Shown one piece after another: positions 17,835 through 26,308 of a DNA stretch of 64,000 nucleotides (positions are counted from its first letter, which is position 1; each line of letters begins with the position of its first letter). The notes below the pieces were generated by a model. It was not told the DNA's origin. It was given only the letters and a program-made list of their open reading frames with translations, and searched no databases. This stretch comes from Lysinibacillus sp. JNUCC-52 (GTDB lineage Bacteria > Bacillota > Bacilli > Bacillales_A > Planococcaceae): the NCBI RefSeq assembly GCF_015999545.1, contig NZ_CP065546.1:1302001-1366000 (forward strand). The letters run 5' to 3'. The translations under genes and the position numbers were made by a program.

Positions 17835-18464
17835 TTATAATACTTTCTTACATGTTATCATTATAAATTTTATAGGCGGTTTATTTTCCGCATGCTTCGT
17901 TGGCTCGTCCAATTCTGAAAACTCTACGAGCCCATATTGTTCAAATTCTTGTTGTATAGAGTTAGCATCATAAAAGAACATTTTAACGCCTTCCATTACC
18001 TCGTAATAGTCTTTAGCTAATTGTTTCCCCTTGCCATACATAGGTGCTTTTTGAGAAACTGTTGTAAAAATCATATATCCATTTGGCTTTAGCTGATTAT
18101 AGCAATCTTGTATAAACTTCGCACGCTCTTGAGGATTCAATAAATGAATTAGCGCATAGCAAAATATCCCATCATATTGTTTATGATTAAAAGGCATATC
18201 AGTTACAGAACCATGAAAAATAGTAAAATCTATTCCATTTTGTCTCGCCAAATCAATCGCTGTTTGTGAAATTTCGATTCCTGTTACATCGATCCCATTG
18301 TCAGTAAAAACCTTTGCATTTCTACCGTATCCAACACCTGGTATTAGTATCTCCTTAACATTTCTTTCAAGGAAAAAATCCTTTACGATGATTGCTGAGT
18401 CAGTCGGTTCAAATCCCCACATCGTTTGCTTTTCTATAAAACTTAATTCCCAAAATTCTGTCAT
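17835..18464 (-). CDS. Class I SAM-dependent methyltransferase
   Basis: The 209-residue protein has a Rossmann-type SAM site: motif I ILIPGVGYGRNAKVF (about residues 38-52), an acidic motif II end (VTGIEIS), and IFCYALIHLL as motif IV. The layout resembles TehB-like and thiopurine-type small-molecule methyltransferases. ATG 18464 follows AGGAG by seven bases; the longer frame to 18488 begins before that site. The substrate is not predictable. Confidence 0.85.
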   Translation of the reverse strand: MTEFWELSFIEKQTMWGFEPTDSAIIVKDFFLERNVKEILIPGVGYGRNAKVFTDNGIDVTGIEISQTAIDLARQNGIDFTIFHGSVTDMPFNHKQYDGIFCYALIHLLNPQERAKFIQDCYNQLKPNGYMIFTTVSQKAPMYGKGKQLAKDYYEVMEGVKMFFYDANSIQQEFEQYGLVEFSELDEPTKHAENKPPIKFIMITCKKVL

Positions 18465-18557
18465 CTCGCATCTCCTAGCTAGTTTCATTTGTAAGATTAA
18501 GTTTCCCTCAGCTATCCCGTTAATTCAACTAATTAGCTTTACAGTATTCATATGTAT

Positions 18558-18884
18558 TCAATAGGATAGATTCTTCTTTTTACTTTTGATTAGATAAACA
18601 GTCCACCAAACAAGTAAATAAAAGAATCCTGTTAGGACATAAATAGTCCAAGTAGAGCCTTGTTGTAAATGTGTAATAAAATGTTCGAACTCATCCACGC
18701 CTTTTTCTCTCCCCATGCTATTGATAATACTAATTATCGGTATGGTCATTGTAAGAATTATTGTAATAGTAGATCTAATGATTAATTTCTTTTTTACTAT
18801 ACTAACTATTGCAGTTCCCAATGTTGCTAGTATAAATGTGTAATAAATAATCCAAACCCAATTAGGAAGGGTTTCCCAATACAT
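18558..18884 (-). CDS. Small membrane protein (108 aa, three helices)
   Basis: The hydrophobic segments lie at about residues 8-28, 34-56 and 80-100, with a short acidic outside loop (GREKGVDEFEHF) and a basic cytoplasmic tail (KSKKKN). No family is recognised. It lies 16 bases after the next upstream stop codon on the same strand and may be co-transcribed with it. Confidence 0.6.
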   Translation of the reverse strand: MYWETLPNWVWIIYYTFILATLGTAIVSIVKKKLIIRSTITIILTMTIPIISIINSMGREKGVDEFEHFITHLQQGSTWTIYVLTGFFYLLVWWTVYLIKSKKKNLSY

Positions 18885-18900
18885 GTTGCCACCTCAGCGA

Positions 18901-19446
18901 TTAGTTAAATTTAAGTCTGAATTTAAATAGCTTTGTAACGTATTTAAACGGTAGTTGAATTCTAGCCCAGAGGACAAAAAATACTGCACTTATCGTAAAC
19001 AGTCCAATCGGGAATACATAAAACCAATCGGGGAAATAGCGATGGACAATATAATAATTTCCTGCTTTAAATCCTTCAATGACATAAAATGATGTAGTTA
19101 GCAAATTCGCTTTATTATCCGCATCGAAGGGAAACACATGTTTCGCTTCTTTAAAATCTAAATTTAAATATTGAACATTATCAATGTCGTCTCTTTTGTC
19201 GTAAATTGCAATGCTTTCTGACGTATGAAATTGTTCATTCATCGCTTGAAGCGTATGCTCGATATTTATAATATCCTTGTCGCTAAGGTTTTTTCCATTA
19301 AACTCATTGATAAAGCGATTACGAGCATCTCTATAGTTCGATTTAGCATAGTCTGCCAAATTCAAGCTTATGAATGCCAAAACTAAAAACAAAATAAACC
19401 CATAAAATAAACGTTTTGTTTTCTTATTTATACTAATATATTTCAT
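18901..19446 (-). CDS. Hypothetical membrane protein with two helices
   Basis: The 181-residue protein has helices at about residues 12-32 and 145-165 enclosing an extracytoplasmic domain (NRFINEFNGKNLSDKDI, SIAIYDKRDDIDN). ATG 19446 is chosen because GGAGGG lies six bases upstream; a longer frame running into the DinB gene is not supported. The function is unknown. Confidence 0.6.
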   Translation of the reverse strand: MKYISINKKTKRLFYGFILFLVLAFISLNLADYAKSNYRDARNRFINEFNGKNLSDKDIINIEHTLQAMNEQFHTSESIAIYDKRDDIDNVQYLNLDFKEAKHVFPFDADNKANLLTTSFYVIEGFKAGNYYIVHRYFPDWFYVFPIGLFTISAVFFVLWARIQLPFKYVTKLFKFRLKFN

Positions 19447-19465
19447 TTTCATCCCTCCGCATTTA

Positions 19466-19936
19466 CTATTCAAATAATGAAACCTGTAAATCGATTCCAT
19501 AACAATGTACAAGCATGGCATGTAGTTGTCCTCTATGATGGTAAAGGTGTGCAACAATTTCTATCAACCATTCATAGCGTGAATAAGTAACACCCCAATA
19601 AGAAGTCACTTCCTCTAGCAGTTCTTCCTCAGTAAACCTCTCGTATTTTTCTTCTAAAATCTTATAATTTTTTATCAACCCGTCTTTTAATTCATCCAGA
19701 CTGTTATAGGAAACATTCGTATAATATTCATCCATCTTGGCTTTGGAAGATCCGTCTGAAATAAGAGAATCCGCTTCACAAATCAAAGCAATATGTGTTA
19801 ATAACTCACCAATAGAATGCTTATTCTCTGTAGGTCTTTTTTGCAAGTCATGTACTGCTAACCTATCTATCATTTGAACAATTGTCGTGACAGCGACTTT
19901 GATTTGATGTAATGTGCTCTTACAATAAATATTCAT
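19466..19936 (-). CDS. DinB-family protein
   Basis: The 156-residue four-helix-bundle protein has the DinB/YfiT metal-site pattern: a His in SIGELLTHIAL (about residue 48) and a C-terminal cluster HLYHHRGQLHAML (about 131-143). Family members bind a metal and include thiol-dependent S-transferases; this one has no proven activity. The gene starts one base before the stop of the upstream acetyltransferase, which suggests an operon. Confidence 0.85.
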   Translation of the reverse strand: MNIYCKSTLHQIKVAVTTIVQMIDRLAVHDLQKRPTENKHSIGELLTHIALICEADSLISDGSSKAKMDEYYTNVSYNSLDELKDGLIKNYKILEEKYERFTEEELLEEVTSYWGVTYSRYEWLIEIVAHLYHHRGQLHAMLVHCYGIDLQVSLFE

Positions 19937-20428
19937 CTAAACTCCCTTAACTCTATAAATCATTGTCATGGACGTTCCTAATAATTCATAATCCTCAAAA
20001 CCTAATTTTTTATAAATATGTACCGCCTGTCTATTTTCAAGGTCTACACTTAAAGAAATGGATTTATAACCGTCATTCATTGCTTGCTGAATGATTGCCT
20101 TCATCAGCAAAGTTCCTATTCCTTTTCCCCTAACTTCTGGAGTCAATGCTATTCCTAATTCAGGCGTATGATTATCTACATAGCCATATCCTTTATTACT
20201 CTCGTTAAACAAGCGATACCAAACAGCGCCAACAGGTTGGAGATTCGTATTTACTGCAATGAATGCTGTATCTCCATTTCGCCCCCAGCCTTCATGATAT
20301 TTTTTAATATGACTTGAGTTGATTAAATCCTCTTTTTTAGGTTTGTTCTCAAGAATATGGATAGATTCATAAAGCATATCCGTCAAAAAATCCAATTCAC
20401 TTTTTTCAACATTTTTAATTGTAATCAT
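19937..20428 (-). CDS. GNAT-family N-acetyltransferase
   Basis: The 163-residue protein is a complete single-domain GNAT with the acetyl-CoA loop RGKGIGTLLMKA (about residues 109-120) and the C-terminal NRQAVHIYKKLGFEDY signature. It is directly followed by the DinB gene. The substrate is unknown. Confidence 0.88.
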   Translation of the reverse strand: MITIKNVEKSELDFLTDMLYESIHILENKPKKEDLINSSHIKKYHEGWGRNGDTAFIAVNTNLQPVGAVWYRLFNESNKGYGYVDNHTPELGIALTPEVRGKGIGTLLMKAIIQQAMNDGYKSISLSVDLENRQAVHIYKKLGFEDYELLGTSMTMIYRVKGV

Positions 20429-20592
20429 GCCAATCCCCCTGATACTTTTTATTTTCTTTTATGTACAATTGCTTTTTCCCTCAGCAACTAAAATACACTA
20501 CGTAAAAATCGAAATATTATAAATATTACCTTACCTATATTTAGTATAATAAATAAAGAATAAAATTTTAAGTGAAACAGGAGGAATTTTTT

Positions 20593-20706
20593 ATGTCATT
20601 ATCCAAAACAAATGTTTGCATTTGGAAGCCATTTTCAACTTCACCACCACCGTTTACTCCTGCTGCTCAGGTAGCACTGAATAGGCTTATATACAAAACA
20701 GATTAA
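20593..20706 (+). CDS. Leader peptide (37 aa) with a Pro-Pro-Pro run before an EamA transporter
   Basis: ATG 20593 has AGGAGG ten bases upstream. The ORF ends at TAA 20704-20706, 46 bases before the transporter start. It contains VCIWKPFSTSPPPFTPAAQ (residues 8-26); three consecutive prolines are a known site of EF-P-dependent ribosome pausing. The last codons overlap the first arm of an RNA stem. The size, placement and overlap point to a regulatory leader rather than an independent protein, as an inference. Confidence 0.6.
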   Translation: MSLSKTNVCIWKPFSTSPPPFTPAAQVALNRLIYKTD

Positions 20707-20746
20707 GAATCTGCGAGATATAAGCTGTTTCGCAGATTCGAAGGAG
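20685..20746 (+). promoter_or_regulatory. Leader RNA with two mutually exclusive stems before the EamA transporter
   Basis: Arm A GCTTATAT (20685-20692) pairs perfectly with arm C ATATAAGC (20718-20725). Arm B GAATCTGCGA (20707-20716) pairs perfectly with arm D TCGCAGATTC (20730-20739). A:C encloses B and B:D encloses C, so they form alternatives or a pseudoknot. Arm A lies in the last codons of the 37-codon leader ORF, and arm D ends one base before the AAGGAG site of the transporter. This is the layout of a translation attenuator. Confidence 0.6.
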
Positions 20747-20752
20747 TAAACA

Positions 20753-21625
20753 ATGCAATCTAAAATTCAGTTTATTTTATCCATGATTATTTTCGGTACA
20801 ATCGGTTTAGTTGTACGAAATATTGATCTTTCTTCGAGCGAAAGAGCTTTACTAAGCAGTCTTATAGGATGTTTATTTTTAACCGTACTTTTCTTTATGA
20901 TGAAGAAAAAAATATCATGGCAATTAATGAAATCCAATGCATCCATTTTGTTATTTTCCAGTATTGCATTAGGGGGAAATTGGGTTTTTCTTTACCAATC
21001 CTATGACCATACGACCATTGCCAACGCAACACTTGGCTACTATTTTGCACCAGTGTTTGTGATGATTCTTTCTCCAATTATATTGAAAGAACAATTGTCA
21101 CTGAAAAAAGTAGTTTGTATTTTGGTCGCAATTATGGGGTTAGTTTTAATTGTAGGGGAAGGTGTGAGTGCATCTAAAACGGATGATCTCCTCGGACTTT
21201 TTTATGGATTAGTTGCCGCTGCTTTTTACGCTGCTTTATTACTATTAAATAAATTTATTAAAGGGATGGAGAAACTGGAGCTGACAATTATTCAGCTCGG
21301 TACAACTGCAATTTTTCTTATGCCCTATGTTCTCTTAACTTCTGGCTTTGGCATGTTTAACGTATCGAGAGCATCCATTCCTTTTATTTTTATTTTAGGG
21401 ATTTTTAATACGGGGATTGGATTTTGGTTATTCTTTTCTGGTATGGAGAAACTTAAAGGGCAAAGTATTGCGATGTTAAGCTATGTTGATCCATTTGTAG
21501 CTATCCTGATTTCGGCTTTAGTACTGCAGGAGCAAATGACAATGCTTCAAATGCTCGGTGGTGCATTACTATTAGCCTCAACCTTCATGAGCGAAATTAA
21601 ATCACTTACATTTTTGAAACAATAA
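20753..21625 (+). CDS. EamA/DMT-family transporter
   Basis: The 290-residue membrane protein has about ten hydrophobic segments arranged as two EamA repeats (about residues 5-135 and 148-285). Characteristic loops are GGNWVFLYQSYDHTT and GFWLFFSGMEKLKGQSIAM. The family exports metabolites, amino acids or drugs. The start has AAGGAG at 20741-20746 directly after the leader hairpin, so its translation is probably controlled by the leader. Confidence 0.9.
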   Translation: MQSKIQFILSMIIFGTIGLVVRNIDLSSSERALLSSLIGCLFLTVLFFMMKKKISWQLMKSNASILLFSSIALGGNWVFLYQSYDHTTIANATLGYYFAPVFVMILSPIILKEQLSLKKVVCILVAIMGLVLIVGEGVSASKTDDLLGLFYGLVAAAFYAALLLLNKFIKGMEKLELTIIQLGTTAIFLMPYVLLTSGFGMFNVSRASIPFIFILGIFNTGIGFWLFFSGMEKLKGQSIAMLSYVDPFVAILISALVLQEQMTMLQMLGGALLLASTFMSEIKSLTFLKQ

Positions 21626-21635
21626 ATATCGCCCT

Positions 21636-21675
21636 ATACAGTGGGAAGTATTGATTTCCCACTGTATTTTTATTT
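21636..21675 (+). terminator. Intrinsic terminator after the EamA transporter
   Basis: ATACAGTGGGAA and TTCCCACTGTAT form a perfect 12-base stem with an eight-base loop, followed by TTTTATTTTT. It lies just after the transporter stop and ahead of the convergent esterase gene. Confidence 0.92.
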
Positions 21676-21699
21676 TTACGAATTTCTATTGATTAAAAA

Positions 21700-22437
21700 T
21701 TACCAAAGTAAATCATTTAAAAATGTCAGAATATCTTCGTTCACGTCGTTTTGGTCTGTGCCTATTGTCATTAAATGCTTAGCGTTCGGATACCCTTTCA
21801 TCGTTTTATACGGTGTTGCAACGTTTTGAAAAATTACCTCTGCACTGTCTTTATATAAAGAATCATCTAATACACCATATAAAATACTAATTGGTGAGGT
21901 AATAAGTGCTAATTGTTCCATCGTTCTTTGAATGAGGTGTTGGAATTCAACTAATGAGTTGATAGGCATCTGTTGTAGACGTGTTATTTCTAAATTTATT
22001 GCGTCTTCATTTTTTCCTTCGAGCTGTTTATAACCTTTTGCATAATGAAAAACACGCTGTTGAAGAAAAGTTGCTTCTCTATGTATGGGTACAGACATTG
22101 TCACAACACCAGTTACCGATAACTCTTGAGCTACTTTTAATGCAAATACACCACCAAGCGAAAGACCAACTACAGCTATTTTTTCATAGCCCTCATTCTT
22201 CAAAAATTGATAACCATCTAGTACATCTTGCCACCAATCAGTCGGTCTAAAAGTGAGCAGTTTTTCTGCTGTTAAACCATGTCCTTTGTACAATGGTGCG
22301 TAGCAAGTATAATTGTGCTTCTGCAAAAACTTCCCTAACTTTTTCATATCAATCGTATTACTTGTAAAAGAGTGTAATAGTAAAACAGCCTTGTCTCCAC
22401 CTGTATAGAAAAAAGGCTTAGGGGGTATTATTTTCAT
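21700..22437 (-). CDS. Alpha/beta hydrolase, monoacylglycerol lipase/carboxylesterase type (YvaK/Est30-like)
   Basis: In this 245-residue serine hydrolase the oxyanion strand is LLLHSFTSN, the nucleophile elbow is GLSLGG (about residue 94) and a C-terminal Asp/His pair lies in YGVLDDSL and YPNAKHLM. The N-terminus PPKPFFYTGGDKAVLLLHSF matches the Bacillus Est30/YvaK group, which favours ATG 22437. A longer frame reaches 22482 without a better ribosome site. It probably hydrolyses short esters or monoglycerides in the cytoplasm. Confidence 0.85.
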   Translation of the reverse strand: MKIIPPKPFFYTGGDKAVLLLHSFTSNTIDMKKLGKFLQKHNYTCYAPLYKGHGLTAEKLLTFRPTDWWQDVLDGYQFLKNEGYEKIAVVGLSLGGVFALKVAQELSVTGVVTMSVPIHREATFLQQRVFHYAKGYKQLEGKNEDAINLEITRLQQMPINSLVEFQHLIQRTMEQLALITSPISILYGVLDDSLYKDSAEVIFQNVATPYKTMKGYPNAKHLMTIGTDQNDVNEDILTFLNDLLW

Positions 22438-22657
22438 CACGTTTTTATACCTCGCTAACATATGCTTTTTCTTCAATTTCATTTCGGAACGTCCAATTTC
22501 TTTTAAGGATAATTTCCATGCTTATTTACCAAGTCTATCAGCACTTCCAATTTCATTTCAACCTGCTGAAGGAAATCGAGCAGGCGAGCAATTTAAAACT
22601 TTGATATAATTTATGCGTACTATTGGAAATTTCAAACGTTAGAAAGAAGGAATAATA

Positions 22658-24040
22658 ATGTCAGTAAGAAACAACGATAATTTGGTTAAATACCCCAAAT
22701 TATTAGTTGCTGCTATCGTGTTGGGAGTCGTTTTAAACCCATTAAATACAACTATGATTACGGTAGCTTTGCCATCCATCCAACATGAATTTCAACTTAC
22801 AGCACATGATATTTCTTTATTAATATCTTCCTACTTTATTGTAAGTGCCATCTTTTTACCTCTTGCTGGAAAATTTAGTGATCATTATGGTAGGAAAAAA
22901 ATCTTTCTATCAGGATTAATCCTAGTTTCTATTTCTTCCTTATTCGCACCATTATCCCCTAATCTCATGTTTCTAATAGGAATGAGAACCATCCAAGCCA
23001 TTGGAACCTCAGCTCTTTTTCCCGCTGGAATAGGGATTGTCCGTTCATATATTGATAAAAATCAAAATAGAGTAATCGCAACTTTAGCTGTATTTTCCAC
23101 TACTTCAGCAGCACTCGGTCCAACAATTAGTGGATTATTAATTCAGTATGCTGGTTGGTCGGTTATTTTTTATGTTAATTTCCCTATTATCATAACTTCA
23201 GCAATATTAGCTTTAGTTTGTATACCAAAAGATAGTAGTATGGCCAGTCAACATTTCAAATGGGATTTACTTGGCATAATCTTATTTGGCACATTACTGT
23301 CATGCTGGATGATGTTTTTCCAATCATTAGAAAATGGTTTCAATGTAGGAATGTTAGTCTTATCGATTTTAACTTCACTTTTGTTTTACTACTACGAAAA
23401 AAAGAAAAAAGAACCATTTTTAAATGTGGTGTTTTTAGCAAAAAACCCAAAAATATCATTAGTTTATATTCAGTTTATACTAGTAACACTGGTCTTTTTC
23501 TCTTTAATTTTATCTATGCCTACTTACTTACAAAATGTGATTATGCTTGACTCCAAATCAGCAGGAATCATGTTGCTCTCTATTTCATTGTTTGCCATGC
23601 TGATGACACCTATTGCAACGCGGTGGATTGAGAAAGTAGGATTTAGAATTCCATTAATGTTTGGAGCAATTGTAGGAATTTTAGGTGTTGGATTATTGTT
23701 TGCCTTTAATCACACTTCAGATTTACTATGGGTGTTCACCGTGTTATCAATTATAGGGATAAGTAATGGTGCATTATCAATTGGTACACAAAATTCACTC
23801 TATTCGATTGTTTCAAAAGAACAAAGTGGCATTTCTTCAGGTTTACTACAGACCTCCAGATTTATAGGAAATATTCTTGCATCTAGTTTATATGGTGTTA
23901 TGTTTGCTTCTGGGGTAAATGATGCAAATAAAAATGCTATTTCCTTCGTTTTACTAATTGTTTCTTGTTTGATAATACCTGCTATTCTTTTTATTACAAA
24001 GCGAGATAAAGGTAATCCGATAAATGAATATGTAGAGTAA
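22658..24040 (+). CDS. MFS drug:H+ antiporter, DHA2-like
   Basis: The 460-residue membrane transporter has about 14 hydrophobic segments. The MFS loop motif is GKFSDHYGRKK (about residues 71-81), and the antiporter motif C region SAALGPTISGLL lies at about 150-161. The N-terminal NPLNTTMITVALPSI is typical of multidrug exporters of the DHA2 group. AGAAAGAAGG precedes the ATG. The substrate is unknown. Confidence 0.88.
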   Translation: MSVRNNDNLVKYPKLLVAAIVLGVVLNPLNTTMITVALPSIQHEFQLTAHDISLLISSYFIVSAIFLPLAGKFSDHYGRKKIFLSGLILVSISSLFAPLSPNLMFLIGMRTIQAIGTSALFPAGIGIVRSYIDKNQNRVIATLAVFSTTSAALGPTISGLLIQYAGWSVIFYVNFPIIITSAILALVCIPKDSSMASQHFKWDLLGIILFGTLLSCWMMFFQSLENGFNVGMLVLSILTSLLFYYYEKKKKEPFLNVVFLAKNPKISLVYIQFILVTLVFFSLILSMPTYLQNVIMLDSKSAGIMLLSISLFAMLMTPIATRWIEKVGFRIPLMFGAIVGILGVGLLFAFNHTSDLLWVFTVLSIIGISNGALSIGTQNSLYSIVSKEQSGISSGLLQTSRFIGNILASSLYGVMFASGVNDANKNAISFVLLIVSCLIIPAILFITKRDKGNPINEYVE

Positions 24041-24089
24041 AAATTTTAAAATAGATCCATCAATACCATTAACTTTAAGCTTCTCTAAA

Positions 24090-24122
24090 TAAAAAACCAA
24101 TCTCCTATCTCAGGAAATTGGT
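24090..24122 (-). terminator. Intrinsic terminator of cdd
   Basis: Minus-strand ACCAAT-TTCCT...AGGAGATTGGT forms an interrupted stem followed by TTTTTT. It starts 17 bases after the cdd stop codon. Confidence 0.7.
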
Positions 24123-24138
24123 CAGTGTATTTCTATTT

Positions 24139-24537
24139 TTACATTTCTAAATCTGTAAATGCGTATGGTAGTAATTCCTTTAAAGTCAATTCTAAAATAT
24201 CTTTATTTTCGTTTGTTAAATATACAGGCATGTCAGGTAAACAAAACTCTGCTAAAACTTGTCTGCAAATGCTGCAGGGCGGAAGAAAATCAACCGTATC
24301 ACCTGCTACAGCAATAGCCTTGAAATCACCTTTTTGATAACCATTTGCTACTGCCGTAAAAATAGCGGTTCTCTCTGCACAGTTAGTTGCACCTAGAGAA
24401 ACATTTTCTACATTTACTCCATTAATTACAGTATCATCTTTTAGCAATAGTGCTACTCCAACTGGGAATTTGGAATAAGGAACGTAAGCTTTTGCCTTCA
24501 TCTTGCGCGCACTTTCCATTAATACTTCTTTATTCAT
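24139..24537 (-). CDS. cdd: Cytidine deaminase
   Basis: The 132-residue enzyme turns cytidine and deoxycytidine into uridine forms in pyrimidine salvage. Zinc and catalytic residues are visible as CAERTAIF (Cys and Glu, about residues 53-60) and PCSICRQVL (about 86-94); YVPYSKFPVG near the N-terminus and the NVEN substrate motif are also present. The length fits tetrameric Cdd. ATG 24537 has AAAGGGTGG upstream. It is a single gene with its own promoter, not in the usual era-linked place. Confidence 0.95.
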   Translation of the reverse strand: MNKEVLMESARKMKAKAYVPYSKFPVGVALLLKDDTVINGVNVENVSLGATNCAERTAIFTAVANGYQKGDFKAIAVAGDTVDFLPPCSICRQVLAEFCLPDMPVYLTNENKDILELTLKELLPYAFTDLEM

Positions 24538-24612
24538 AATATCCACCCTTTTTTCTAAGAATGAACTTTTTAAAGTTCCCTTTACGTCAACATATAGTTG
24601 ACAGGACTATTA

Positions 24613-24641
24613 ATACTATATGTGAAATAGGTATCTGTCAA
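24613..24641 (-). promoter_or_regulatory. sigma-A promoter of cdd
   Basis: On the minus strand TTGACA (24636-24641) and TAGTAT (24613-24618) are separated by exactly 17 bases, close to the vegetative consensus. The -10 lies about 75 bases before the cdd start. Confidence 0.8.
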
Positions 24642-24703
24642 TATAGTAGATGTAACAAAAAATACTTTTAAAATAAACAAATGTTTAAGTAACCTTAAAA
24701 GTA

Positions 24704-24738
24704 AAAATGCCTCGATCAGATAGACAACGAGGCATTTT
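24704..24738 (-). terminator. Intrinsic terminator of the second betaine-binding protein gene
   Basis: Minus-strand AATGCCTCG and CGAGGCATT form a nine-base stem followed by TTTT. It lies 16 bases after the stop codon at 24754. Confidence 0.88.
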
Positions 24739-24753
24739 CTGTGTCAAAATTAA

Positions 24754-25665
24754 TTACTTTTTAGGCTGTAAATCCTCTATGGAGTCTATATCCATATATT
24801 CAGGTACTACAAATCCATTTTTTGTCCCTTTTAAGTTCTCACCTAAATCATCTAAGTCATCCTTATATTTTTCATAAAATGAGCTATGTGTTGTTGGTAA
24901 CCAAGCAGCTACTGTTGCATCAGCTACCCCTGTAGCGATTGCTTGAAACATAATGGCAGGATCTACGGGTGTAATTGTGACAGTGTATCCTAGTTCTTCA
25001 AATACTGCCTGTAGTACACTACTTGAAGCTCTTTCTGAATCCCATGGCGTAGAAGCTAATTCAATTTCTGTTCCATCTACTTTTTTCGCATCTTTTGTCC
25101 AATCTTTTACCTTGTCTTGGTTTTCTTCTATCCATTTGTCTGCTGCTTCTTCAAATGAACTCGTTTGTGCTTCAAACATTACAGCTTCCATATCTTCTGG
25201 TTCCCAATAGAAATTGTCGAGGATTTTATACGCATCAGGTAAATCTTTTTCCAAGTCTTTACGTGCAAGTGTATTAATGTTTTCCTCTCCACCTAATGTC
25301 CCTTGAGGATCTTCTAAAAATTTCAAATCATAAGATGAAAACATCCAATGTGGTGTCCATCCAGTAATAATAATTGGATCTTCATTGCGAATAGCCTGTT
25401 CTAAAGAACCTAACATCCCAGGTGTTGAACTTTGTTCAAGTTCCCATCCTTTTAAGTTATCATATTTCTCTAAAGTTTTTTCCGCAAGATCAGTCAACCC
25501 AGCTCCTGGTTCAATTCCAATAATCTTATAATCTACTTGTTCCCCTATGTTTGGCGCATTGCCTGTTGAATTGCCCTCGTCTTTTTTACTATCTCCATCA
25601 CCACACCCCGTTAAAAGTAGCATAGTGGCTAATCCTAAAGTGAGTCCTACCGATTTCAATTTCAT
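24754..25665 (-). CDS. Second glycine betaine-binding lipoprotein, circularly permuted relative to opuAC
   Basis: This 303-residue substrate-binding lipoprotein has a lipobox LLTGC (about residues 17-21). The segment with GIEPGAGL and TGWTPHWMF comes first (about 48-190) and the segment with STPWDSERAS and VAAWLPTTH second (about 200-303). This is the order of B. subtilis OpuAC as I recall it, and the reverse of the 8.5 kb gene. No permease or ATPase gene is adjacent, so it probably delivers a compatible solute to the OpuAA/AB complex 16 kb away. Its promoter carries the same operator as opuA. Confidence 0.88.
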   Translation of the reverse strand: MKLKSVGLTLGLATMLLLTGCGDGDSKKDEGNSTGNAPNIGEQVDYKIIGIEPGAGLTDLAEKTLEKYDNLKGWELEQSSTPGMLGSLEQAIRNEDPIIITGWTPHWMFSSYDLKFLEDPQGTLGGEENINTLARKDLEKDLPDAYKILDNFYWEPEDMEAVMFEAQTSSFEEAADKWIEENQDKVKDWTKDAKKVDGTEIELASTPWDSERASSSVLQAVFEELGYTVTITPVDPAIMFQAIATGVADATVAAWLPTTHSSFYEKYKDDLDDLGENLKGTKNGFVVPEYMDIDSIEDLQPKK

Positions 25666-25752
25666 CTTTTTTCTTCCCCCTAGTTTGAAAACTTAGAGTT
25701 TCAGTATCTTCCTAAGAAACCCTTTATTTTAATTTTTTTACTCAGCTACCAA

Positions 25753-25795
25753 AAGTAACAACTTGATTTTAACAACAGGTTGTTACTTTTGTCAA
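25753..25795 (-). promoter_or_regulatory. Promoter and BusR-like operator of the second betaine-binding protein
   Basis: Read on the minus strand, TTGACA (25790-25795) is followed after 17 bases by TTAAAA. The inverted repeat AAGTAACAAC-N16-GTTGTTACTT (arms 25779-25788 and 25753-25762) overlaps it exactly as before opuAA. From the -35 through the first arm, 20 bases are identical to the opuA site. The site lies about 90 bases before the gene start. Confidence 0.8.
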
Positions 25796-26019
25796 ACGAC
25801 TCCCTTTCTAGAGATACCCCTCTTTGCGTATTCACTAACATCTTTTCTCAATAAAAAAATAGCCCTTTCTTCAGTTCTCACTATTATCCTTAAAAAATAA
25901 AAATCGCATTTTTAAGGCTAATTTTTCATACTATATTTCCATAATTTATTTAATAAATGAAATGAATGTATTAAAATTAAGGTAAAAGTTGGTTTGAAGA
26001 AACGTGAGGTGCGGACGAT

Positions 26020-26214
26020 TTGAATAAAAATTTATTAGCAAATATATTTTTATTTATGGGAATCATTTTGTTGTTATTAAAATTATTCATTGTAATGGGG
26101 TATTTAAAAGAAGTTCGCGGAAACTACGGTACGTATATGGATGTATATTTGTTTTTCTTTTTCATTGGGGTCGTCTTGAAGTCATCGAGAAAGGGGAAAG
26201 GAAGCAACGCTTAA
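26020..26214 (+). CDS. Small two-helix membrane protein (64 aa)
   Basis: The ORF starts with TTG behind GAGGTG. It encodes helices at about residues 6-28 and 41-55, and a basic tail (KSSRKGKG). It lies alone on the plus strand among minus-strand genes. I recognise no family; the coding call rests on the ribosome site and the hydrophobic pattern. Confidence 0.5.
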   Translation: MNKNLLANIFLFMGIILLLLKLFIVMGYLKEVRGNYGTYMDVYLFFFFIGVVLKSSRKGKGSNA

Positions 26215-26308
26215 GGAAATACCCCGATACAATATATCAAGGCATTTCCATAGCTAAGGAGCCTATCGGTAAAACATTTATTATCTACAGCCATGTCATC
26301 CCCCTCCA

